A stretch of DNA of 64,000 bases. Source: Pisaster brevispinus. Taxonomy: Eukaryota > Echinodermata > Asteroidea > Forcipulatida > Asteriidae. Both the position numbers and the translations under genes were made by a program. Below the pieces are notes generated by a model. That model was not told the origin of the DNA, ran no database searches, and saw nothing but the letters and a program-made list of their open reading frames with translations. Position 1 is the stretch's first letter; every line of letters starts with the position of its first letter. Positions 48,901-61,900 of the stretch are shown here, one piece after another. The stretch covers positions 16,741,705-16,805,704 of the forward strand of contig JAMKCF010000013.1 of the NCBI GenBank assembly GCA_023634235.1, given 5' to 3'.

Positions 48901-51900
48901 TGAAAATCTCCCTGATTATGGAAAGTTTTTGCCTGTTGTATTGAATGTAATTCTAAATATCTCTCTGTGTTGTACAAAATATCTGTGAATGCAAGATTCA
49001 AATGTTGGCAGCTCTGTGGGGTACAAGTGTTACAGTCTTTTTGCTGTTTGTAGAGAAAGATGAGATTGAATTTAAACCTACTTTTAACAAAGATGGCATA
49101 ATCTCGGAAGGAAAGATTTACCGAGAGGATTGTTACTAAAAGCTACTTTTAAAGATGCAAGCTTACTAATATTTGGTACATTTTACAGAAGTATAGCTCC
49201 CTATAAAGTGTAAACTTTGTTGGTTAACTACTGTCAAATACCAATTAATTTAGAAAAAATATTTGCAACAAGAAGATAAGTTCATTTTGTGTGTATGATG
49301 ATGTTTGGAGGAAACAGCATTTTAAAACACATTTTTAATTACTGGATATAAAGATGCTAGCATCTTGCAATATTCATTTGTTACATTGTGCGGTGTATAA
49401 GATGGCATGCATTGAAGGATAAATACTGCCCTCTTGTGTTAGAATTGCTGCTAGTTTTCTAATCATTCAAGTTGACTCCAGCAGGTGATGCTGAATTGTT
49501 TAATCAAATTTTCACTTGTTTTCCACTGTTGGGTTTTCATTGGTTTAAAATGCTCTCCGGCATTATTGTCGAAAGTGGGCTTTTAAGGAAATTTCTTACA
49601 GAACAACATTCGACTGTGCCTTGTCTCCAAGTGAAGACTTCATGTAAATGCATTTTTGTTTTTCCCCAAGTTTCTGTTTGGGACAGTCTGCACAAGGAAT
49701 TTTATCGACAAAGCCATCATTTAATAACGTGCCACATCCAGATTGTCCCGAATCAAAACATTTCACAAATTTTCCCTTACTCTTAAAATCGATAGTAGAC
49801 CCGCCGCCTAGCCCACATAATTTACCGGAATTAAACCGGCTCTGCCACCATGGATAGTGGCGCTAGGGTGAGGCTCATGCATGTCTAACAAGCCAGCCAC
49901 CACCTGTGACAGCCAGTTCATGCCTGATTGAACCGGTTTGAACCGGTCTTATTTGTTTGAAGGTCAAGGTGTCTGTATGTATTAACTCTCCAATCACATA
50001 CGGGGGAGGGTTACATTAGTAATACCTGCTGGACCAATCAGAAGATGTTCCCTTGTTTGTTATGGGACAGTCTCTTTTCCTTGTCTTTGTTTATCATAGA
50101 GTCCCACTTCATTCACTTTGTGCAAATACCGTGTTGATTGGAAAGTCTGCTTCCGTCGGGGGGCTTAAAGATACATATCCTAACTGGGAATTTTACCCCC
50201 AAGAAAATTTTAAGGTGTTTTTATTGTGGATATTCTTTTTAGTAAGAAGTAAATCTCTCTCCAAGATGCTATTTCTGTAAATACTGAAACAAAGCTTGAA
50301 GGGAAGCTTTTAAAATGAACAAATAAATTCTGGTCAAATAACCGTATGAATCCAAAGATGTTTTTTGTTGTTGAAATTTTGGGTTGAATGAAGAAAAATT
50401 TACTAGAAGGGTATTTGCACCTGTGACCTCCTGATTAGCAAACTGGTGCTCGACCAACTTTTTTGGGGGAAAGTAACAATATTACAATAGATTGTATGAA
50501 GATCACCACCGGCAGTGTTCAGACAAACGTTCTAATAAGGAACTGACTACTATGTTCTCATGCTGTCATCTCTTCACAACTAGTGTGTATCAGCCTGGCT
50601 ATGAGGGGGTAGTTTGAGCTCCATATATAGACAAGACTTTATTACCTATTTACGTGTACCTATCTACAGTATTAAATAACAATATTGGAGTCTTGTATAA
50701 CGCACGTATCCACCAATAAGGTGCTCAAGGCACTGAAACAAAGAGAAACACTTTTTAAGACAGGTTTTGAAGTTTTTATGATATATGAGACTCATTTATG
50801 TAGCACCTTAAAAGGGTTTACAAGGTGCTGCGGCGCCACTTGGCAGCCACTGCCAGATACACCAGGGCAAACCCCCTTCTCTTGGCAACTAATAAGTGTA
50901 ACTGGTTCTTTTACGAGCATTACACAACACGGGACCTACGGCTTTATATTCTATCCGAAGGATGGAGCAATAATGGTTAGTGTTTTGCTCGAGGACACAA
51001 GTGTCAAGACCAGGACTCGAACCCACACTCTACTGATCAGAAACATATCTATCTACAGTATATGCCTTGTGTTTGGAAGATGCTGCAATGACTGAAAAAC
51101 ACTATGGAGACAAACGCAGTCCCTACCCTCCCTCCTTTTCTTTCACGTTCTGAATCCCTACAATACCGTGCTAGCAAAGGCGATGTTGCTCAGGGGTCCT
51201 AAATAAGCCTGACCTGCAAACAATAGCTGTTACAGCGCCTGCAAAACAGGTCATGTACAAAGCTTTGACTGCCATAACGTAATAGACAACAAGTTTTGTC
51301 ATTTAAAAACAACTGGTTTAAATTGATGTTAAGATTGATTAGGTTTCTGTTTGAAAGAGGTGTAATCCTTTAAACAAAACAAAACATTTTTTAGATGCAT
51401 TTTCTATCGTCTTTTAATCGTGTATACTCTTAGAAGATTATCAAATAATAACTTAATTACTACAATTTACGTAGCCTTCAAATTTATGACAATTTGTAAA
51501 GCTGGGATTAATAAGAAAGTAAACAGAAACTCCCTTGCAGCCCATGCATCAAAAAGCCATTAAATTCATGTTCACCACTTTAAAAACACAAGCCCAATTC
51601 CAATCAAACTTGCTTTGTTTATGCTTGGAAGTTTGAAGGTCTGACAAGAAAAGTCTGGATGCTTTCAGTGTCAAGGCTTCCGTGGCTGTGAATCAGGCAA
51701 TTGACAGTCCCAATAAACGTCCCAGCGAAAGGATACCTGAGTTTTGTCCATCACCCAAGCGTATTGTCCAATTTCCCTGGCGCCGGGAGTCTTCTGCCGT
51801 CGATCCATAAATAGATTTGAATCCCTCACCCGAATCGCAGAAATCACGTAATCTTGATGCATACGGCCTACGTGTGTAAAACCCTGAGTACCCCACGACC

Positions 51901-54900
51901 ATTAACGTTCCCCTTTTTTGTTTATACCTCCCTCCCTCTTTTTTTTTTTTAAAGCTACTTATGCAAACGTGATTACAAGCGTATGGTAATTCCCTGGCAG
52001 AATTACATCAATTCCTGCGAGCTAAACATGCTGAGGGCAGTATGTGAACCGGCCGAGCGTGAGCGCAGACACTACCATGCAACACCTCCCCTTCCCCCCC
52101 ACCCCCCCTTGGTTGAAGATGGGGAGTTGCCGGGCCTTGCGTGGCCGTTGAGTACTACTGCCAGACACTGATTACATCAGCTACAAGTGTGAGCAGCGAG
52201 GTGAGAACATTAGAGCGACTCGTTGCTCACGCTTGGCTGTCTCTTCCACACAAATCAGATCAATCAAAGAAGCACCCGGGCCTACCACAAGGTGGTAAGG
52301 AAGCGAGTTAAAAAAAAAAGACGACAAGGGGAAACACAACAAACGAAACAAGCGGGCAGCATGTAATAAGCCTCTTAAATCTTCCTTGCTCACTCCGATG
52401 CGGCGCCGCGGCACGTAGCCAGATTCCGGGGCTTCGCACATTTTCATTTGCCGCAGCGCTTGAAATCAAATTTGAGGCCCACTCGCCATGGCAGTCTAAT
52501 TCATTTTATAGCTGCCGGGGTGACCTTGACTTTACAGCCGGCCTCCCTGGTGCACATCGCGTGCACCGGTGTGTTTTTATACTCCCGCCGTTGTATTGTG
52601 CTAAGCCGGCCTTGCACAATACCATTGTGTTCTTTTCATTTCTCGTTGGCTGAACAAAATGAATCATGAAGATTATCAGATATATCCATCTTTCTTTCTC
52701 CATCTTCCTGGAGTGTGTCTACACTCTCTGGAATCTACTTTGATCCCAGGGAATGCATTGGAATCTGTCAACCACAGCCGTCTTATGTAACTGATCAAAT
52801 ACACTAAGGTCAGAAGAAACGATCGACCAACTCCAGGTAATTGGGTGAGAGTACATTACGTGACAACATTGGACAACACAGGATACACGTGTAAATTCCT
52901 TTAAGTTGTCAAAACAAATGCTGGCGCCGTCTGTCAAAACTCGACTCAATCTCATACTATAGAAAGATGTTTAAAGAACTGTATGCTATTGAATATCAAG
53001 AAGTTTCTCCGTAATACTTATTACAATAATTGTCACTTTTCATCAGGCAGAACGTACCTTTAAAGCTGTGTATGTTCCAAGGGTGCCATGGGACACATTG
53101 TACTGTTTTTGTCCAAACATTAAATTAATAATAAACAATAATAATAATTCAGATTTAAATTACGCCCCTAACATAGAAATTACCAAAAGCGCATGACACA
53201 TTTTAAACTGCACAGATTGGAAGAAAAAGATAAAGAAACAAGACTGGTCACCAGGCCAGTGCCCAAACCACGGTATAAGGATGCATCGATCTGTCCGGCC
53301 AACAGAGAACTAGTAGTTACTTATTACATAAGCCTAACCCTTCTGGCATCGGTAGTGTTTCGATCCTTTTAGGAGATGCATCTAACCTTACCTTTGTAAA
53401 GAATCTAAACTAACCGGTCAAGGCATCTTTGTATTTGTATCGTAACCTGCTCTTTGACGATTTTCTTACAACTTTTTATTTCATTTCATTTCGTTTTGTT
53501 TTATTCACCCTAAAAGGATCTACAAGAACACACACAAAAAAAGTTTTAAGAAGAATACAAACATGTAAAAAATAGTTAGCAAAGTACTAAGCAACCCGGC
53601 TGGGTGGGTGGGTGAATACTATAGGAAAAACCTCAAGTGGGGGTGGTGCACTCAAACAATAAGAAACAAAATAAAACACAAAAGAACCCTGGCAGGGAAA
53701 GATAATAGTGACAAAAAGCCACTTTCAAAGTGGCTGACCATTCGTTTCTCAAAGCCACTCGGACAATAAAAGACCCCCCCTCCCCCCCCCCCAAGGAGGG
53801 GTGTGCATTACCCACCATCAAGCCAAGTCGGGCAACTCAGGAAAAAGTACAATGAATACTATTACAATCAATGTTCAAAATTCATGTTAAAAACAAAAAC
53901 AAACTAGTTTAATCTGGACCTGCCGAAGATTTCCTCAAAATGATTTTTGATTAATAAATTACAGAGCATCCATCATTGTTGCCATTTAAGAATTAGGTCT
54001 CCAAAAAATGTGTCAATCAAAAATGAAAAAGGGTCTCTAAAAAACCCACTGGTGGAAGCGTCAAATGAAACAATTGGCAATCCAAATACTGGAAGCATTT
54101 TTTACAACATGTTTCTTTCCAATAGGTGTAACAGTCTGTGAATAATAACAATAATTCATCTTATCTTGAAGACAATATTAGGTGAAACAAAAGGGTTGAA
54201 TTTAACCAAACATGAAGTAAAATACTTGTGTAATTTGATTACTTGAAACCAAGGGTGCTCTTGATTCTGGAGTGTAATAATTTTAATGATTTAGTTGTCC
54301 TTAAAAAAGGGTGTTTTTTTTTAATGCAAGTCTGACCCAAGCAAGGCTAAAAGCCACTCTTGGTAAGGGGCTACAAGAAGAAAACAAAGATGAAAATAAC
54401 TCAGGGGAGCTGAAGGTAGGAATTGATATTCCTCTTAAAACAGTCTAGATTGTAGGATGGAGGGAAACATGCACCAGGGAAGGAGTTCCAAAGAGATGCA
54501 GTACGTGGAAAAAAGCTGTTGGAATGACTCTTTGTTCTACATCTCAGCAAAGCAAGAGTGCATGGGTGAGAACAAGCAGAAAGTCTTGTTTCACGCTCAA
54601 ACATCCTGATAGGAGGAACCAGGTCAGACACACTGAAAATGTCTGTAGAAAAGACAGAGGCTGGCTACAGACATAATGGTGGGAAAGATGTTGAAATTTA
54701 GATGATGATTCTGGCATTGGGAATAAATAAAGAACAATATTAGTTGTGCTCTTCAGATAAATAGGCTGAAGCTCTATATTATATTCTAGCGTTCCAAGAC
54801 TTGAAGTTTTACCTTCTCTTTAAACAAAGTTGCCGGTATGACACAAAACTTTAGTTTCTATTGGGAAAACTTGAAAGAATGACTCACTGTCTCAATGACT

Positions 54901-55914
54901 CAACATGCGTTTTTTTAAGCCTCCGAACATTCCTTGTGATGTCATTGGAATGTTCCCCTTTAAGTGTTTCTAGAACAGGAGGAGGTGTTGGGATGAAGCT
55001 AGGGAATAGCACTTTACACTGTATCCGTTATAGGGGAGGTCTTATCCCGATCTGGGGACACCGTGTGATTTAAATGTCGGCTGACTCAGGTACTGCACAA
55101 ATTACTCTGTTTGGAAAACTAGGTTTCTTATTTTAACCATTTCAGGATTTTTTTATATACATCAAGTGTTTTTTTACTATTCTTTGTTCAACCCAACATT
55201 ATAAAAAATTTACCCAGCCATTTTCCTTTGTGGCTTATTATTTGATATTTGAAATAAAAGAAGTTGCATCTCCTTAAGGTGATCCCTCTGCTGCTGCTTC
55301 CTAGGTTGTATTGTAAACTTGGGTGTGTTCCCTGGCTACACGGCAGTTACAGGTTGAATGGCTTCTCACTGAGACCCCCAAACAAAGATACAAAATAGGG
55401 AGACCGCCAGTATTAGGGCTAAATATACTGTGACAGTTTTTTTTGGTGCTGTTTTCTCAACAAGTATAGACACTGTATTCAGCTGAAACTTTTACAGATA
55501 ACTTTGTTGTATCTTTATTGTAAATTTGGCCTATATTAATCAGCATTGTGTGGACAAAAAAACCAGTGTAAGACCCTACCTTTAAGAATAATTGTGAAGA
55601 GAAAGCATTAAACAAAATATTGTTCAGCCTCAGATATCGTAGAAAACACCTACAATTTGAGGGGAAAAAAAAGAAGAAAAAAACCCCACACAAATGGAAA
55701 CCGCATACCAGAATGGGGACTGAAACTTGCCAGCCTATTGGGTCCACTCTGGTTCAAGGTGGGATTTGAACCAGTGCCCACAGAGAAATCAGGATGAATG
55801 GAACTGATTCTTGGTTTTTGGCTTTCTTGTGTTTTATTCTTTTACTGTGTAAAAATGTTATGTTTTTTACGTATAAATTCAGCGCAGTTAATCAATCATT
55901 CAATCAGTCGATTC

Positions 55915-55948
<34 letters not shown>

Positions 55949-58900
55949 TGATCGGTCATTTTAATAAAGTTTAGGTTGTTTTTATACAAATAGGTTAAGA
56001 TCAGTACAACCTCCTTCCCTCATCATCATGAGGCAGCGTCCATCAATATATGGAAGCTCCTCTCATGTTTCTAACATGACTTCCTGCGCCATGCTCTACA
56101 ACCTGTATCAACATCAGATCTGACTTGGAAATCTCATCTAGTATACTTGCAACATGTGCCTTAAAATGTTTCAATTAGTGCTTTTGTCTCAGTGAAAATA
56201 AGTTACACAAATTGAAAAACTCAGCAAGTTTTGCTCATTTTAGAAGAGAAACTTGCAAATATTATTTGGACTCGGTTTTTCTCTTAAGTACCTGTAAGAC
56301 CAAGCTACATCATATCTTTACCATGTACCTCTTCAAAAACTACATTCAAAATACTACATTCTCCACTTCCATAGTCATTTCAATGATATTTCTGAACTTT
56401 TTCTACTCAAACAGTTTAATCAAACACAATGATCCATTAATGAGGATCCAGTTTGATTTTTTGTAAGTGAACAGTTCCATTAATAAGATAAATAAATAAA
56501 TAAATAAATAGAATAGTCATTCTTCAGATGTAAGTTTTATTTAACTTGAACCTGATTGTCATTATATAGCAATACTTAGAATCATTGCATTTTTATGATT
56601 TATATATAGTTGGGAACAAAAATTAAGGTGAGCACTTAAAAAAAGTTTGAACAAAACTCACTTATTCTTTCTGTAATCGAAAACAGCTATTAACAATTGC
56701 CCTAATGCTATAGTCCAAATGCGGACATCCCACTCTGTATGCACATTAATGCAGCTGAACTAAGAATTAGAAAGTCGGAAATGAGCGGCATTTGACGAAG
56801 GCGGGCCCCTCCAAGGGAAAAACAAAATTGCCGGTAGCATTTTAAGAGCGATTATCATGTCGTGATTACATGTGTTTCTTGATTCTGAACGTATACTTGA
56901 AGACTTGATGTATGCATCCTGCATGATCGGAATTTAGCAGGAGGTGATGAGTGTACCCTTGGGCTTTACATTTTCTCTCCCTTCTTCTTTCAAATCAAAC
57001 TGCGGTATTAATTAAACTCGGAGGGTCCGTAGTGCCCGATTACAGCTTTATTGATGCATGGTGGGTACCGGTGCTAGTGCATTAACATGCTATTAACCTT
57101 TTGTGTAGCGGTGATTACCGGTGTGTAACCTTGGAGAATTGGTAGCGGAGGGAAATTTGTCTGTAAATGGCCTCTTTGAAGAGAAAGTACGCAGTGTGGT
57201 AGTGTTTGATACGAACTGTATACCGATCATAACACTTACTGAAAAGATCTTCCCAACAAACAAAGTGATTTGCATTCTATTAATGACAACTCTCCGACTC
57301 CAAAGAATATTTGAGGATAACGTAATGATTTCATAATTATCAATTAAGTATCCATAAATTTGCTCATACTCACACAGTATGGAGACAGCAAGTTTGGATG
57401 AGTTCTAACAAACAAGGCAATTTTTAGTTTTACTCTTATTGAATTTATTCCCTAATTGTGAATATTTGCTAAAGTTGACCTTGTGGTTTCAACATGTCAT
57501 AAACTCACTTAGTTCTAAGTTAGCAAAGTGTCTATGCACTTGGAACATTGCTTATAAGTGCCAACATCTTCAAGAAAATTAAACGAATTTGTTGAGTTAT
57601 TTGAAATTACATTATTACATAAAGATTTAGAAATAAGAAGTTAAAACTTTCAGAAAGTCAAGGTAAAGTGAAAAGTGGTTCCTAAAAAATGGAATGTTTT
57701 GGAGATAAAACATTGACAGCAAGTTTTAAAATATTTATGACGTGGCTTTTTACTCTTTTAGCACATACATGTATCTTTGGATCGAGTAGTACATGAATAT
57801 GTACGAGTCGTTCAAATACTTTTAATTATAGTTTCATGTGCTATCCGCCCATCAGTTCTATGGAGAACTCTTTCGGCCTCAGATGTAAATTAAGTTTCCT
57901 TATTCAATGTTATTGTAACAACAAAATCACCTTATCTTTTAACATGTCCTTTCACCACAGACAGAATGATCTCCGTCTGACGAATGATAAATTCTCCACC
58001 CCGAAGGTCCTCTCCCCAAAATATGTTAAAAAACAGAGTAGTTCTCTTCACTTCAACTAGTGAAGTTTCCCTGCCGTCCTGGTCCGTTTGTGGAAAAAAA
58101 AAACTCTCACACTCCGTTTTTTTTCCTCCACTTGTTTATGAAGTCAAGAGGTATGATTTGAATTTTATGGACTGGTAGAAGAGACTGCCATGAATTTTCA
58201 TGTAGGCATGTGAAGTACTGTCTAAGGTTTGGGTGTCACTGCCCGCAGCATTATGCGACATTTACTTTCATCCATGATCGAAGCAGCTTCGCCGAGCTCC
58301 TAAGTTTTACTGTGAGGTTCATATTTTGGAGGGTTAAACAGGAAATTCAGCTGAGAACATGTACAAAGCGTGTCGCAAAACCACAGGCTGTTTTTGTTTT
58401 GGGGGTTTAAGGAAGAGACTGTGCTGTGGCTGGGAAGGATGAACTGTAGTGTTCAGAGGATGTAAGGCACTGATATGTGTGTTGCTTTACCTAACAAGAA
58501 GATATTGGGTAGAGAAGATAAGTTCTGTTTAGAATCAGAGGTGGTTTTAATTACATTGGAAATGCAAATTTAGCAGATTTTTATTTTAGGAATAAACTAA
58601 TCCCATACTTGGCAGGTATTTAAACCAACTGTACAATTACATTGTAAATAGGTATTTCATCACCTGAGAACTTAGCTGGATTTAAACCAACTGTACAATG
58701 GAATAAGTAGTTCATCAACTAGGAAATTGGCTGGTTTTAAACCAACTTTATAATGGTGTATATAGTTAGACAGTTTTGAAGTGTACTTAAAACAAAGTTT
58801 TTCCAATCTGATGCATTATAGAGTATCGTATATAAAAAAGTGTCCACTTCCCAAAGTGTCAAACAAATAATGTATTTGCACAAGATAATGCAGTTGAAAG

Positions 58901-61900
58901 ACAGCTATTAAAAAGCACTCAAGTAAAACTTTTTGGAGTAAATATAGGTTTGTCTTAGACTTTTACTTGAGATAATATTCAACATGGTAAATGCATTGCA
59001 ATTCAACTGCCTGAAGGGCTCTCAGATGCCTAGTAGCTTCTTACAGGCATTTTCCCCAATAATCAGAAGGCAAGTCGAAGAAATGTATGCAGGATAATGA
59101 ACTTGGAAGACCTTAACCCCCCCCCCCAATAAAAAAAAACCCAAACAAAACAATTAAAACACGTTTATAAAGCTCGCAACCGTTCAACAAGTTATCGTAG
59201 TAATCTAAGTGATGTTTGTGTACACAAGCACCTCAAAGATGAATCTGGAGAATATTTTGTCCGTCTCCATTCACAAATAAATATTCTAAGCAAACTGTCA
59301 TATTGTGATCACTTAAAGAGAGTGTATTGGAATGACACATAGAATCAACATCAGTCGAGAGTACATTTTTGGTTGCCAAATTGCTCCTTTCAAGTGTTTT
59401 TCCAAGGCTCCAGGGGATGGAAGTTGAAAAGCGTCAGAGCGAGTCAAAAACGTTTCCCCGGGAACGTTGCCCACATCATCAATTTCAAAACTATGGATAT
59501 TTATAACCTAGGGGGGAGTTACACCAACCCCCTTTGACTGTAGGTCATTCAACCTCTGATCTGAGTTGTTCTTTTATTTGTTGTAGATCACCCCGAATCA
59601 GAATGAAGTCTTGTCTTGTTATCAGAAGAAATTAATGACTTGTCTAAAACTTGCTTCCAATAATGATTGACCTTAGACTTCTATCCAAGAAACAAGAAAG
59701 ATGAAACTAATAAGGACATGGTCATCCAGTTGAATAAAATTGTCGCTGATTAATTTGATCGTTTACTCCTTGAAACCTAAATATTTGGATAAACGTTCTC
59801 TTAGAGACCAGCTTGAATGAAAAAGGCAACAGGTGATCTTTGCTGAAATTCATTTAAAATCTTTTCAGTCAATAAGGAAATTGAGTTCACATGAGAGGAA
59901 TAGATAATAATATTATTTAAAAAAAAAAATAAAATAAAAAACACGGAAAAACACGATGATTTTGGATAATCTTCTTCAGTGCTTTTCAGACAGATTCGCG
60001 CAAAGCCCCTTGATGTCATCACTCATATTACGGCATTTGTGGGAGCCACTTGGTGCTATAACAAAGCCACATCCCCACAATAATGTCAAAGTATTGTCAT
60101 TTGACGCACGCCGTCAACAGCAGAAGTGTAGCTAGTTTTTCAAAACCTTGAGGTTGGGGGCTAATTTTTTTAATCAATAATTATGAAAAATTCAGAAGTG
60201 TAAGTATCAACATTACAATTAAATGATAAGCAAACACATTACAAACAAGTAAATTGCATTCCCATTAACATTTTTTTCGCACAAGTAGTTTTTCCAAACA
60301 TTCAGCATTTATCAGCTAATTTTATTAGAGGTTTAGCGAGCAAGATTTTCTGGTTTAACAAATTTAGCCCATACTGTTATTTTTTCCTGTTGCAGAGAAC
60401 CTAGAGCCCGATGTTAAGCAACGAGTTGTGTTTGTAACAGCGCGGGTACATCCAGGAGAAACGCCTGCTTCCTATGTCTGCCAAGGTATGAGGGTTAATG
60501 TTGGCTAGGAGATCAGGTTGGCTCAGTGTTTTCTTTCCCTACCTTTCACCTCTGTGAACCCCAGTTCGAATCCCACCTCACACATGTTGCTTTGCATGTG
60601 GATTCGGTTTTCAGTCCCTACCTCCTTTATCTCTAAGTGAGGACAAAGTGCACAAGCAATCTTTTAGTCAGTGTAAAACCAACCATGAAAAGGATGTTTG
60701 GAAGAAAGTTGTTTAAGGCCTGCAGAAAAAAAAATTGCATTTTCATCTTATTTTCTGGTTTGTCATTTTGTTATGTTCCAAACAGAATTTCTCACTCTGT
60801 ATTTCATAAGTTTGTAAACTCTGAGCCTTGCACTCTTTGATGGTCAGCTTTACAGCTTTTCTTCTATTGATGTCTGTTCTTCTTGCCTCCCTCACTGTTT
60901 CTTACAAGATGTTCTTGTCTTTCCTCACTCTCTGTTTTTTACAAGACTGTATCTGTCAGCTTGAATGAGCCTCAGACATGACCCTCACAACAACTTGTTA
61001 GGATGTTAACAATCTCACATCATCAAGGGCAAGGATAGACTGTTTTTCGTTTATTACTTATGCAGGGCTTATAGATTTTCTACTGAGTCAACATCCCATA
61101 GCAAGAGTGTTACGTGACCATGTAGTCTTCAAGATTGTACCTATGTTAAACCCAGATGGGGTATATCTGGGCAATTACAGGTAAGACTAAACCCAAATCA
61201 TGCTGTAAGTGTGTAAAGGTTGAACCCATGTTAAACCCAGATGGGGTATATCTGGGCAACTACTGGTGAGACTAAACCCAAATCATGCTGTGTGTAGAGG
61301 TTGTACCCATATTAAACCCAGATGGGGTATATCTGGGCAACTACAGGTAAGACTAAACCCAAATCATGCTGTAAGTGTGTAAAGGTTGAACCCACATTAA
61401 ACCCAGATGGGGTATATCTGGGCAACTACAGGTAAGACTAAACCCAAATCATGCTGTAAGTGTGTAAAGGTTGAACCCACGTTAAACCCAGATGGGGTAT
61501 ATCTGGGCAACTACTGGTGAGACTAAACCCAAATCATGCTGTGTGTAGAGGTTGTACCCAAATGTACTCCTAACGGCAGTAAATAAAAGAACAACCTATG
61601 CAGGAAAGTAGAATTGGCTGTGACCAATATCTGTTTTGGGTTATTGACCAGTGATTAACCGATGGAGAAAAAAAAACAGAAACAAAAAACGCAACCAAGA
61701 TGTTACTGCAAAACTGAATACATTTAGATATGTCCACCATGCGGTGCCTCATATCATATCTAAACTACATTAGATCCTTCTTAACTTGTACACCATGTAA
61801 AGTTGTTTAATGTTAATTAGTTTATTTATATACACCGTTTTTACACATACACACTCCCACAAACATTCTAATTTTTACATCCCCGTGGAGACATCTTTTA

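Larger units (their letters stand above)
47083..60395 (+). other. AGBL4 intron 6 (13.3 kb)
   Basis: It joins phase 1 to phase 1. Besides the repeats listed separately, it includes a GC-rich patch (51650-52660). 47600-48025, 49020-49800, 51060-51640, 52680-54330, 56000-57000 and 58770-59790 hold no exon or named repeat that I can support. Confidence 0.85.

Noticed and set aside
50685..51095. 136-codon plus-strand ORF
   Set aside because: Most of it lies antisense to a SINE family C copy; the frame is not preserved in the other copies.
61217..61560. Four extra exons encoding LNPDGVYLGNY after exon 8
   Set aside because: The copies have no acceptor sites and the unit length (85 or 81) does not keep frame. 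They are repeats of an exon end, not exons.
61139..61560. CRISPR-like array of regular repeats
   Set aside because: The repeats are contiguous with no unique spacers, the DNA is eukaryotic, and the unit is derived from an exon.
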